Shown: in pieces, positions 9,145 to 17,946 of the stretch | Layout: each line of letters opens with the position of its first letter | Numbering within the stretch: the stretch's first letter is position 1 | Source: Acidobacteriota bacterium | GTDB lineage: Bacteria; Acidobacteriota; Vicinamibacteria; Vicinamibacterales; 2-12-FULL-66-21 | Assembly: GCA_003222675.1 (NCBI GenBank) | Contig: QHWT01000063.1 | Coordinates: 49,670 to 113,669 of the forward strand | Direction: 5' to 3' | Length of the DNA stretch: 64,000 nucleotides | The notes under the pieces: model-generated | The model's database searches: none | Told to the model about the DNA's origin: nothing | The model's input: the letters and a program-made list of their open reading frames with translations, nothing else | Position numbers and translations under genes: made by a program

Positions 9145-10077
9145 GTGCGGCGAACTTTGACGTGCCTGATCGCCCTCGTCTTGCCTGCGCCTCAGGTCGA
9201 CATGCGATCGATTGTCGCGGAACGCGCCTCGAAGCTGACGCGAGAGTCAGCCTGGACACTGGTCGCATCCGTGCCCATCGCATTTCCGACCTACCATCCG
9301 CAAGGCATGGTGAAGATTGGAGACACGTTCTTTGTGTCATCCGTTGAAGTCAAGGTGCCGACGCGGCGCTTTCCAGCACCCGTCGACGGCTACGATCGCG
9401 ATACCGGCGCAGGCACCGCACATTTGTTCAAAATCGACGGCGCGGGGAAGTTGATCGCTGATCTCACACTGGGTGAAGGCGCGATGTATCACCCGGGCGG
9501 AATCGACTACGACGGTCAGACCATCTGGCTGCCCGTGGCCGAGTATCGGCCGGACAGCCGCGCCATCATCTACCGCGTGAATCCGGAGACGATGAAGGCG
9601 ACGGAGATTTTGCGCTTCGCAGACCACATCGGCGGCATCGTCCACAACACCGACGACAACACGCTGCACGGCGTGAGCTGGGGCTCGCGCCGCTTCTATC
9701 GCTGGACGCTCGACAAGGACGGACGCGTGACGAACGCCGACGTTCAGCCCGAGAAACTCCGGACGTTGAATACGTCTCATTATCTCGATTACCAGGATTG
9801 CAAGTACGCGGGCCGCCGCCGCATGCTCTGCACGGGCGTCACGGAGATGCGGCAGGCGTCGGGCGCGCCGGCATTTCAGCTTGGCGGCATGGACCTCATC
9901 GACCTCGAGGACGGGCGGCCGCTGCACCAGGTTCCCGTGCTCCTCTGGACGGCCAGCGGCATGGACATGACGCACAATCCCGTATGGATCGAGGCCACCG
10001 CGACGGGTCTGCGCGGCTACTTCATGCCCGAGGACGACAAGTCGACCATTTACATCTATGACGTGTCGGCCAGGTAG
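9145..10077 (+). CDS. Secreted propeller-like protein of unknown function (DUF6454-like)
   Basis: 310 residues from the GTG at 9145. The N-terminus (LTCLIALVLPAPQVDMRS) is a short signal sequence. The body has repeated strand patterns (GIDYDGQTIWLPVAEY, IVHNTDDNTLHGVSWGSRRF, GMDLIDLEDGRPL) like a six-bladed propeller of the lactonase type. From memory it resembles the DUF6454 family (FPTYHPQGMVKIGD), not verified. It follows the DUF1080 gene by 10 bp and may act on the same carbohydrate. No catalytic residues can be assigned. Confidence 0.75.
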   Translation: MRRTLTCLIALVLPAPQVDMRSIVAERASKLTRESAWTLVASVPIAFPTYHPQGMVKIGDTFFVSSVEVKVPTRRFPAPVDGYDRDTGAGTAHLFKIDGAGKLIADLTLGEGAMYHPGGIDYDGQTIWLPVAEYRPDSRAIIYRVNPETMKATEILRFADHIGGIVHNTDDNTLHGVSWGSRRFYRWTLDKDGRVTNADVQPEKLRTLNTSHYLDYQDCKYAGRRRMLCTGVTEMRQASGAPAFQLGGMDLIDLEDGRPLHQVPVLLWTASGMDMTHNPVWIEATATGLRGYFMPEDDKSTIYIYDVSAR

Positions 10078-10090
10078 CCCGAGTCTTCCG

Positions 10091-10113
10091 GTAGGCCGGG
10101 TCTTAGACCCGGC
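10091..10113. terminator. Palindromic repeat, family A (copy 3), in convergent gap
   Basis: GTAGGCCGGGTCTTAGACCC plus GGC makes the perfect stem GCCGGGTCT/AGACCCGGC with almost no loop. It sits 13 bp after the preceding stop codon, in the 160-bp gap before the convergent ADOP stop at 10238. The rest of the gap (10114-10237) shows no gene or clear motif. Confidence 0.6.
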
Positions 10114-10237
10114 GCGTTCGTGACTGTTTTCTGTTGCAAGGACGCGAGCGATCCTGGCCGCCGCTTTCTCCACCCTGGAAGAGCACGGAGCCGATAGTGA
10201 AAGCAGGAGCGGGCGATGTGCTCTCGATGACGGATGT

Positions 10238-12838
10238 TTACTGATCTCGAAGCATCAGCAGTGGATCGATACGAGCGGCGCGCGCCGCTGGCCACGCCGA
10301 GACGCCGACAGTCACGAACACGACGAGCAGGCTGACCGTCGCGAGATTCGCGGCCGTTGTCAGGCCGGCACCGCCGAAGATCCGCTCCCATGCCTTCGCG
10401 CCGATCGCGCCAAATATCAACCCTACCGCCACCTGCACCAGGACGCGTCTGAGAACGAGTAGGACGACCTCCTTCCGTTCGGCACCCAATGCGAGTCGGA
10501 TTCCCAGCTCGCGGCTGCGCTGCGCAACGGCGTGGGCGGTCAACGCTGCGAGCCCCACCGTCGCCAGCGCGAGCGCGATGAAAGCAAGCGTCGAGATGAT
10601 TCCCGCGGATACCCGTGCATTCCATCGCGCTTCCCAGTTTGCATCTTCGAGCGTCATCACCCGGTACAGCGGCACGTTGGGATCGATTTGACGCGCGGCC
10701 TCGCGGACGGAGGAGGCGAGTGATGACGGTTCGTCCTTCGCGCGGACGAGAACCACGACTGTCGACATTGCTGACGGTGGGAGCGGCAGATACATGAGCG
10801 GATCCGGTTCAAGCGTCGGCTGCCGCCGCAACGATGGTGCGACGCCGACCACCGTGCCGATCTCGTCTGCGGGGTTTGGCGATCCTGGAGCCGCTCGGAG
10901 GCGAACACGCTGACCCACAGCCTCCGCGCGCGGCAGGAACATTTCCGCGAATCGCTGGTTGACGATGATGCTCATGCGGCCGCTCGCCCCCTCGGCCGGC
11001 GTGAAGGACCGACCGGCAAGGAGCGGCAGACCAAGCGCGGTGAAATACGCATCGTCGATCAGGATCACCCTGACCGGCACGGACGCCGAACGATCCCGAT
11101 CATTCGGGATCACTTCGCGGGGCTGTCCCCCGCTCGCTGGCAATGCGTTCGCAACGCTCACGGCTACCGCTTGGCCAACGCCTGTGACACGTTCTCGGAG
11201 ACTGCGATAGAACGCCAGACGCTGTTCAGACGCGCGGTACGTTTCGGACGGCAGTGTGATCCCGAACGTGAGGATGTGCTTCGCATCGATCTGTGGACCG
11301 CGATGCTGAAGAAGGTAGAACGACTGGACGGTGATTCCGAGTCCGGACAGCATGATGACCGTCAACGCGAGCTGCAACGTGAGAAACACCCAGGTCCACC
11401 GACGTGCGCCACGACTGGTGCTGACATTGTTCGCCGCCTCCTTCATTGTGAGATTCAGGTTCGTTCGAGCGAGTTGAAGAGCCGGGGCGACGCCGGACAG
11501 CAGCACGGTGCCCATGCAGACGATGACGAGAACGACGATCACTCGCGCGTCGATGGTCAGCCTGACCCAATACGGGAGGCCCCCCTCTGGAATTGCGGCG
11601 GCGAACAGCTTCAGCCCCGCAATCGAGATCGCGAGCGCCACTACGCCGCCAACGGCCGCCAGCATCGCGCTCTCAACGAGTAATTGTCGGACGATTCGGC
11701 TGCGCGTCGCACCGAGCGAAAGGCGGATGGCGATCTCGTGTCCGCGACGGACGCCGCGCGCGAGCAGCAGATTCGCGACATTCGAGCAGGCAATCAGGAC
11801 GAGCAGCAGACCAGCCGTAATGAACGCGAGCCACGCAGGGTCGGTGATCCTGCTCATGTACCGCTCGTTGATCGACATCACGATCGCGCCGCCCGGAATG
11901 GTGCGCGTCGAGGACTGCGACTGACGCTGGAGAATCGAGGTGATGTTGTCTTGCGCTTGGGCCAGCGTTCCTTCATGGGCCAACCGTGCAAACGACCTGA
12001 GTATTCGTGCATCCTTCGGGGTGTCGAGTGCGGAGAGCGGCTGCCATGCATCCGCGTTGTCCGGGAATTTGAAGTCCTCTGGCATCACTCCGACGACCGT
12101 CGTCGGCCTTCCATCGATGGTGACGAACTTCCCGACAATGCCCGGGTCGGCCGAGTACCTCGTCCGCCAAAGAGTACCGCCGAGCAGTACCACTGCCGCG
12201 CGACCCGGACGATCGCCGTCGGAACGAAAGTCGCGACCGAGAAAGGGTTGCTGCCGGATGAGCGAGAGCGCGTTCGCGGAAATGTACGACAGATTGATTC
12301 GCTCGGCCGGCACAGCCTGATCGCGGAGCGTGGCGGGTCGATTGACATAGGCCGCCACACCCTCGAGAGCATGGGATTGGCCGCCCTGCAGGTCGTCGAA
12401 CTCTCGACGCGAGAGCGGGCGAGCGCGCCCGCGTTCATCGCGCGCGGCGATGTCGACGACCCGGTCCGGCTTCTCGATCGGCAGTCCGTGGAGGCACAGT
12501 GCGTTGACGATGCTGAACAACGTGTTGTTCACGCCGATGCCGAGCGACAGGGTGAGGACCGCGACGAGGGTGAACGCGCGCTCTTTCGAGAGTAGTCGCG
12601 CCGAGAACCGGACGTCCTGAGCGAAATCGTGTACCCATCGGGTCCCGCGAGCATCGCGGCATGCGTCTCTGAGCTCCTCGATGCCGCCAAACTCGGCGCT
12701 GGCGCGCCGGCGGGCCTCTTCCTTCGAGACGCCCAACGCCAGGTAGTCGCTGACGAGATGATCGAAGTGGAAGCGCAGTTCCGCATCCAGTTCGTCTTCC
12801 ATCCGCCAGCGCTGCCAGACGCGGTGCCACCAGTTCAT
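10238..12838 (-). CDS. ADOP-family (MacB/FtsX-like) permease
   Basis: Second intact ADOP permease, 866 residues: N-terminal cytoplasmic helices (MEDELDAELRFHFDHLVSDY), first TM about 90-112 (LVAVLTLSLGIGVNNTLFSI), MacB core, first FtsX domain (FITAGLLLVLIACSNVANLL), second core, and last FtsX domain ending ARIDPLLMLRDQ. Its ATG overlaps the stop of the upstream padR (ATGA), a sign of translational coupling. It is clearly diverged in sequence from the copy at 5168-7843, so the duplication is old or the genes came separately. The transported or sensed molecule is unknown. Confidence 0.9.
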   Translation of the reverse strand: MNWWHRVWQRWRMEDELDAELRFHFDHLVSDYLALGVSKEEARRRASAEFGGIEELRDACRDARGTRWVHDFAQDVRFSARLLSKERAFTLVAVLTLSLGIGVNNTLFSIVNALCLHGLPIEKPDRVVDIAARDERGRARPLSRREFDDLQGGQSHALEGVAAYVNRPATLRDQAVPAERINLSYISANALSLIRQQPFLGRDFRSDGDRPGRAAVVLLGGTLWRTRYSADPGIVGKFVTIDGRPTTVVGVMPEDFKFPDNADAWQPLSALDTPKDARILRSFARLAHEGTLAQAQDNITSILQRQSQSSTRTIPGGAIVMSINERYMSRITDPAWLAFITAGLLLVLIACSNVANLLLARGVRRGHEIAIRLSLGATRSRIVRQLLVESAMLAAVGGVVALAISIAGLKLFAAAIPEGGLPYWVRLTIDARVIVVLVIVCMGTVLLSGVAPALQLARTNLNLTMKEAANNVSTSRGARRWTWVFLTLQLALTVIMLSGLGITVQSFYLLQHRGPQIDAKHILTFGITLPSETYRASEQRLAFYRSLRERVTGVGQAVAVSVANALPASGGQPREVIPNDRDRSASVPVRVILIDDAYFTALGLPLLAGRSFTPAEGASGRMSIIVNQRFAEMFLPRAEAVGQRVRLRAAPGSPNPADEIGTVVGVAPSLRRQPTLEPDPLMYLPLPPSAMSTVVVLVRAKDEPSSLASSVREAARQIDPNVPLYRVMTLEDANWEARWNARVSAGIISTLAFIALALATVGLAALTAHAVAQRSRELGIRLALGAERKEVVLLVLRRVLVQVAVGLIFGAIGAKAWERIFGGAGLTTAANLATVSLLVVFVTVGVSAWPAARAARIDPLLMLRDQ

Positions 12839-13182
12839 CGCGACGTTCCCCGGGCCTCGCGCAGAATCAATCGAATCGCTCCGGACAGCCGCTCCCAGCT
12901 CTCCGCTTCAGACTTCAGGTACGCGCGCCCTCTTGGCGTCAGCCGGTAATACTTCGCGTCGCGGCCAGTCTCGGACTGCTTCCATTCCGCCACAAGCACT
13001 TTCCTGTTCTCGAGGCGGTGCAGGGCAGGGTAGAGGGAGCCCTGCGGCACTTGCACGACATCCCGGGAGATCTGCCGGATGCGCTGGGCGATGGCGTAGC
13101 CGTGGATCGGCTCCAGCGCGACCACCTGCAGGATGAGCATGTCCAGGGTGCCCTGCGGCAGATCGGATTTCGGTGAGGCCAA
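12835..13182 (-). CDS. PadR-family transcriptional regulator
   Basis: Winged-helix repressor of the PadR family: LPQGTLDMLILQVVALEP, HGYAIAQRIRQISRD, the hallmark VPQGSLYPALHRLENRKVL, and DAKYYRLTPRGRAYL. The TTG at 13182 is chosen because GGAGG lies 6 nt before it, giving 115 residues (M-ASPKSDLPQGT). Longer in-frame starts lack a ribosome-binding site and would run through the operator-like palindrome. It overlaps the ADOP gene by 4 nt and is expected to repress the pair. Confidence 0.9.
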   Translation of the reverse strand: MASPKSDLPQGTLDMLILQVVALEPIHGYAIAQRIRQISRDVVQVPQGSLYPALHRLENRKVLVAEWKQSETGRDAKYYRLTPRGRAYLKSEAESWERLSGAIRLILREARGTSR

Positions 13183-13199
13183 GATACCTCCGACTTCTA

Positions 13200-13212
13200 C
13201 ATATCGTATATG
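13200..13212 (-). promoter_or_regulatory. Candidate PadR operator overlapping a promoter
   Basis: CATATCGTATATG is a 13-bp palindrome (CATAT/ATATG, CGT spacer) of the AT-rich kind bound by PadR proteins. On the minus strand it covers the likely -10 (GATATG), 16 nt after a TTGCAA -35. It lies 17 bp upstream of the TTG start. A different sequence, CACTTG-N5-CAAGTG, stands before the first padR, so the two regulators probably have different specificities. Confidence 0.5.
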
Positions 13213-13248
13213 AGCGCCCGGTTGCAAGCCCGGCTTCGCGAAACGCTT

Positions 13249-13362
13249 TCCAACAGAGCGGACTCTGCGTCCTCGGCGACCTCGGCGTGAGATCGTACGT
13301 GGCTGCGATGACGTGCCACGGACGTAGGCACGTGGAGCTCGCAGAGGTCGGAGAGAACCTTA
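13249..13362. repeat. Inverted intergenic repeat (CTCTGCG/CGCAGAG type)
   Basis: Two arms, 13261-13302 (ACTCTGCGTCCTCGGCGACC...) and 13329-13362 (CACGTGGAGCTCGCAGAGGT...), are loosely reverse-complementary, with an inner hairpin CGTGGC/GCCACG at 13298-13320. The arms resemble the terminal repeats of the large elements at 21451 and 30868 and the element at 58465. It fills most of the 232-bp gap between the padR start and the amylase stop; no gene is seen there. Confidence 0.6.
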
Positions 13363-13414
13363 AGGGTTTGGCTGTCGCGCCACTTAGGCGCCGACTGTCC
13401 TGTAACGAAAGACG

Positions 13415-15126
13415 CTACGAGCGCTGTCTGATCACGACGAGCCCCACCGGCGGCACGAAGACGGAGTCACCGATCTGCCTGGGGTCCGCGCTGACGTCCT
13501 TCCACGTCCGCGCGTGCCCATCGCTCCAGAAGAGGAGATCGGCACCAATGTATTGAGGAAACCATGCGGCGTGGAATCGATAATCCTTCCCGCCGGACGT
13601 GCGATTGATCAGCACGAGATACCGATCGGAGCCTGAGATCCGCTCGAACACAATCCATTCCGGCGAGTCTGATGGGTTCGCGCCGATGTCGCCGTTCGCA
13701 AATGACGGATGACGCGTTCGCAGATTCGTCAGCCCGCGCACCAGGTCCAGCATGCCTCCAGGCCGGGCCTGCTCTTCTCGAGACACGCCGTCATTCGGTG
13801 CGTCGAACCGCGGCGGGAACCATCGCGTCTGCCCGGGTCCGTGGCCAGAGGCGTACCATGGGAATGGTTCGCGCAGCGTCTCATCGTAGATGCCGGATCC
13901 ATCGCCCGGATCGGTTGTGCCGGTTCGCGGGTTGCCATTCCATTTCCATCCGCGCTGCATCACCTCATCCCCTTCATAGAGGATCGGATGACTGGACATC
14001 GCCAGCAGCATGTACATCGCAAGCCGGTAGCCTTCGTCCACGCTGTACGGCATGCCGTGCCGCTTCATCTCTTCGAGATCGGACGCGAGACGCGGATTGC
14101 GATCGTGGCTCGCCACAAACGCGAACGGCTCGAACGGCTGGTCGGTGGAAGGCAACGACGTGGGGATTGCCATGTCGTTCAACGCACGCGCCTCGCCGAC
14201 GAATGTCTTCCGGCGTCCGACAAAGCCTGAGCCCGGGCGCGCGATTTCGGCGCGCACTTCGTTCATGAACGGCTCATCGACGAGCGCGTCCAATCCCCAT
14301 GCGTGGCGAAGAATGATCTCCCGATCGCCGAGCACCTCTCCCATCAGAATCGCGTCAGGAAATGAGCGGTACACGAAGCGGGAGAATTCGCGCCACCACT
14401 CATTGTTGCCGAGGACGTCATTGTCAGGGAGCGGGGCGAAGCTGTCGCCGTACACGTGCTTGGCGGCATCGAGTCGAAATCCATCGACGCCAAGATTCAG
14501 CCAGAACGTGGCGATCGCCTCGACTTCCCGTCGGACGTCAGGGTTGTCGAAATTCAGATCGGGCATCGACGGGCTGAACAGGCCGAAATACTGCAGCCGC
14601 TCACCCGACTGGCTCGTAATCGTGTGCCAGCCGTCGCGTCGTGTACCCGTATCACGCTCGATGAAATAGAACCGACGCCGGGGAGAGGACGGATCGTTGA
14701 TGGCTTCGCGGAACCATGGATGCCGATCCGACGTGTGGTTGAACGGGACATCGAGGATCACGCGCATACCGCGTTGATGCGCCTTGGCGATCAGGTTTTC
14801 GAAATCGGACATCGTGCCGTAGTCCGGATTGATGGCGCGATAGTCGGTGACGTCGTAGCCGTGGTACGTCGGCGACGGAAAGACCGGCATGAGCCAGAGC
14901 ACGCCGACCTCGAGATCGGCATCCGTCTTCGGGTCGCCGTCGTTCAGGTAGGGATCGAGCTCACTGACGATGCCCTTCAGGTCGCCGATGCCTTTGGCAT
15001 CGTTGTCGCCGTCGGCGAAAGACCGGACGAAGATTTCGTAGACGAGATTGTTTTGTGGAGAGCGGGTGGCTGCGCGGCGAGCGCGGCCACGAGGGCCAGC
15101 GCGAGGGCGAGCGACGGATGTTTCAT
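13415..15126 (-). CDS. GH13 alpha-amylase family enzyme, frameshifted near the N-terminus
   Basis: Secreted alpha-glucan hydrolase. The catalytic frame carries the four GH13 regions: VPFNHTS (I), GFRLDAAKH with the nucleophile Asp (II), MGEV with the acid Glu (III), and FVASHDRNP (IV). It has no good start of its own: the frame continues upstream through NLVYEIFVRSFADGDNDAKG, which is normal family N-terminus. An ATG at 15126 starts a signal peptide (MKHPSLALALALVAALAAQP) one frame away. One extra base in the A4 run (T4 at 15051-15054 on the plus strand) would join them as PALHKNNLVYEIF. This is either a real one-base deletion or a sequencing error. The start lies 3 bp after the DUF4091 stop: last gene of a three-gene run. 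Confidence 0.85.
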
Positions 15127-15129
15127 TAT

Positions 15130-17946
15130 TTACTGCGCGTGAGGCCCCACCCCCACGCGCGCTCGCTCGACGCCGCCGCTTCGCGGCGGTTCACTCCGTC
15201 GCCTCGCTCGGGCCGCAGGCGCTTTGGCTCGCGGGCCCTCATTCGGGCCCGTCGGCACGATGACCTCGAAGTCGCTGCCCTTCACGCGCGCGAGGGACTC
15301 GAGGCCCTGGAAGCGGCGATCGGGCGCGATGGACATCAGCCAGTCGCTTCCGTTGTCGGCGACCAACATGCCGTAGCGCTTCAGCCCTTCGAGAATCGCG
15401 CGCGCGTCGGGCGGGAAGCCCGACGTGTCGAAGTCCTTTCGAAGGCGCAGCCGTTCTCCCATGCGCGGCAGATTCGTTTCCGTGTGGGTACTTGCGAAGT
15501 GCCGCGCGGGGTAGACGTACTCCTGCCGCGTACGCCGGACGGTGACACGCATCGCGTGCTTCACCATGCCCTGGGCGACCTCGTCGTAGCGCACGATGGC
15601 CGGAAAGATCGGCAGCCCCGCGGCATCCGCGGAGGTCCAGCGCTCGGGCCGCAGGTGATTCGACGTCAGGTCGAAGGTCGATGCCTGCGATGCCTCCCAT
15701 CCGGCATCGGTGCGCCGCGCCTGCCAGAATTCCTGCAGCCGTCCGTTGCCGGGATCCACGAGGATCAGGTGACGGTCGCCGGTGCCTTCACGCTGGAACT
15801 GCTCGAGCGTCACACCGGGTTTCGGCAGCGCGCCGCGATCTTCGTTGCGCGACAGCGGCCAGTTCTCGATCGGCGCGTTCGGTGGAATCGGAAACGGTCC
15901 TGGATCCGATTCGGCCGGGTACTCCGTGATCTTGACGGGGACGCGAGGCTGATCCGGCGGCACGATCACGAAATTCATGTCGAGGTTGTAGCCCAGCGGC
16001 GCGTCGGCGCCGATGCTGCCGATGATCGCTGCGGAGTTGGGATCGACCGGCCGATTCGAGATGTCCTCGTTCCACGGATTGTCGGGCGGGAAGATCTCCA
16101 TCGTGCTCAGAATCTTGTCCGCTTCGGGCGTATCGAAGAGCACCGGCACGCTGACGCGGGGCGTCTGCGATCGTTGAGCGGCCCCTTCGATGGCGTGCGC
16201 GAGCTTCACGCGGGCTGCTTCGTACGGATCGCCGGTTTCGGGAAAGCTGACCCGCTCGCCGGCATCGGAAAACACGCGCGGCACGATCGACCGAATCGCG
16301 TCGTCCACCACGTCCCCGAGGCCCAGCTTGCGCGCGAGCGTCAGGTACTGATGGTCCTCGAGGCCGCGACGGAAGTTCGCGAGCTGAATCGTCGCAATCG
16401 GACCAGGCACGCCGCGATCCTCTTCGGGGTGCAGCTGGTCTTCGCCGGGATAGATCAGCACACCGTCGCCGTGAATGTAGCCCTGGTCGTCGATCGGCTT
16501 GTAGGGCTGCTTGCGGTTGTCGAACGTGATGCTCTCGGCCCAGACGTTCTGGTTGCGCTCCCCCTGCTTCTGCGAGTTGTGCCGCCAGTGCACGGAGTGC
16601 CAGTAGAAGTAGACGCGGACGTCGTGCTTGAATGCCATCCAGATCGTCGCGCGCGGATCGGTGGCAGGCGCATCGATCGTAATCGCGCCGCCTTCGGGCC
16701 GCCCGCCGTTGTAGAACCAGTACTCGCGGCCGCGCGCCCGCTCGGTGGCCACGCGATCCAGACGAAAGCCCTTCGGTCCGGAGCACCAGATGTCGATCGC
16801 CGGGTCGAGCGCCTCGACGTACGAGTGCGTGACGAAGATCGGCAGCGCGCGCCCTGGTCCGGGATTCGAATGAATGTTGTCGGCGAGCTTCAGGATGTGC
16901 GCGTATTCGGCCTGCCGCGGCTCGTCCGGCATGTAGAGGAACGTGATGGCACGCGGCAGTTTGTCGTGCAGGAGCGTCATCCACGCGTCGCTTCGGGCCC
17001 ATGCGCTGGATCGATCCTCGAAATCGCGTCCGGCCCCATAGAACGTCCGTGGCGCGAGCACGTTGCCGACGCCCTCGCCCGGCCCCTGATAGCCGTGCGC
17101 AGCCGTGAAATCGGCTCCAGAGAATCGGCCCCAGACCTTCGGGATCGTCTGCTCGTTGTAGGCGTCGACGAGCTCCACCCGATGACGGTGTGCAAGCCGG
17201 TGATACGCCGCATCGAGATTGCGCCCGTGATAGAGCTCGGGCTGATCGCTCGTGTAGAACAGCATCGCGTGCATGCTGTTGTCGTCCGGCAGCGCGAAGG
17301 TGAAAACCTCGAGCTCGACAGGCAGCATGCGCCGCGAACCGTCAGCCTCGATCTCGATCGTCCCGTGGTACACGCCGGGCTGACGCGAGCGGTCGATATC
17401 GATTTCAATCCAGATCGCCTGGTTCTCGTTCGCGTTGATCGCGATCGGCAGGCCTCCACGTCCGGCGCGCGCGTTCTCGGGCACGAGCTGCACCGGCTTC
17501 CACCCGGTCGGATCTCCGGGCGCCGCCGCGGAGCCGCGCTCGTACACCCACGACGCATTCGACGGCATCGCGACGTGCATGTAATGAACCGTGAAGATCT
17601 CGATCGGCCGATCGACGTAGTCGGTCGGGTCCGCCGCCGGCGGCCGATACACGATGCGATCGCGTGAAGACACCAGTTCCGGCAGTCTCAGCGAGAGTCT
17701 TTGAACGCCGCGCGCGTCTGCTTCGACGATGACCTGAAAGGCGATGATTTCGTTGCGGGCGCCGGATAGGTGGACGACCCTGCCGTCCCACGCGGAATTG
17801 CGCGCGCTGGCGGGATGATCGCGCGCGTCGCGCTCGACCTTTTCGCCGTCATTCACGGCCCAGACACGCCGTACGCCGGCGTGCGCGTTTGCGGACAAGA
17901 GTAGCAACAAGACACCGAACGCGAGGCGGCATAGTTTATCGAGCAT
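15130..17946 (-). CDS. DUF4091 protein fused to a second secreted domain
   Basis: 938 residues from the ATG at 17946, with a signal peptide (LCRLAFGVLLLLLSANAHA). Residues about 25-600 form a DUF4091-type glycosidase-like protein: an N-terminal beta domain (FQVIVEADARGVQRLSLRLP), then a TIM-barrel-like part with TFLYMPDEPRQAEYAHI and WFYNGG. From about 615 on (FPPDNPWNEDISNRPVDPNS to VKGSDFEVIVPTG) follows a second domain that, from memory, also occurs as a stand-alone secreted protein. The last 40 residues are Arg/Pro/Gly-rich and look like an extension. It overlaps the stop of the DUF5107 gene by 11 nt and is followed by the amylase. A carbohydrate role is likely; the substrate is unknown. 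Confidence 0.8.
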   Translation of the reverse strand: MLDKLCRLAFGVLLLLLSANAHAGVRRVWAVNDGEKVERDARDHPASARNSAWDGRVVHLSGARNEIIAFQVIVEADARGVQRLSLRLPELVSSRDRIVYRPPAADPTDYVDRPIEIFTVHYMHVAMPSNASWVYERGSAAAPGDPTGWKPVQLVPENARAGRGGLPIAINANENQAIWIEIDIDRSRQPGVYHGTIEIEADGSRRMLPVELEVFTFALPDDNSMHAMLFYTSDQPELYHGRNLDAAYHRLAHRHRVELVDAYNEQTIPKVWGRFSGADFTAAHGYQGPGEGVGNVLAPRTFYGAGRDFEDRSSAWARSDAWMTLLHDKLPRAITFLYMPDEPRQAEYAHILKLADNIHSNPGPGRALPIFVTHSYVEALDPAIDIWCSGPKGFRLDRVATERARGREYWFYNGGRPEGGAITIDAPATDPRATIWMAFKHDVRVYFYWHSVHWRHNSQKQGERNQNVWAESITFDNRKQPYKPIDDQGYIHGDGVLIYPGEDQLHPEEDRGVPGPIATIQLANFRRGLEDHQYLTLARKLGLGDVVDDAIRSIVPRVFSDAGERVSFPETGDPYEAARVKLAHAIEGAAQRSQTPRVSVPVLFDTPEADKILSTMEIFPPDNPWNEDISNRPVDPNSAAIIGSIGADAPLGYNLDMNFVIVPPDQPRVPVKITEYPAESDPGPFPIPPNAPIENWPLSRNEDRGALPKPGVTLEQFQREGTGDRHLILVDPGNGRLQEFWQARRTDAGWEASQASTFDLTSNHLRPERWTSADAAGLPIFPAIVRYDEVAQGMVKHAMRVTVRRTRQEYVYPARHFASTHTETNLPRMGERLRLRKDFDTSGFPPDARAILEGLKRYGMLVADNGSDWLMSIAPDRRFQGLESLARVKGSDFEVIVPTGPNEGPRAKAPAARARRRSEPPRSGGVERARVGVGPHAQ

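Noticed and set aside
15055-17667. Long plus-strand open frame (about 870 codons) opposite the DUF4091 gene
   Set aside because: Arg-rich, no domain, and it mirrors codon positions of the well-supported minus-strand gene. Such antisense frames are usual at high GC.
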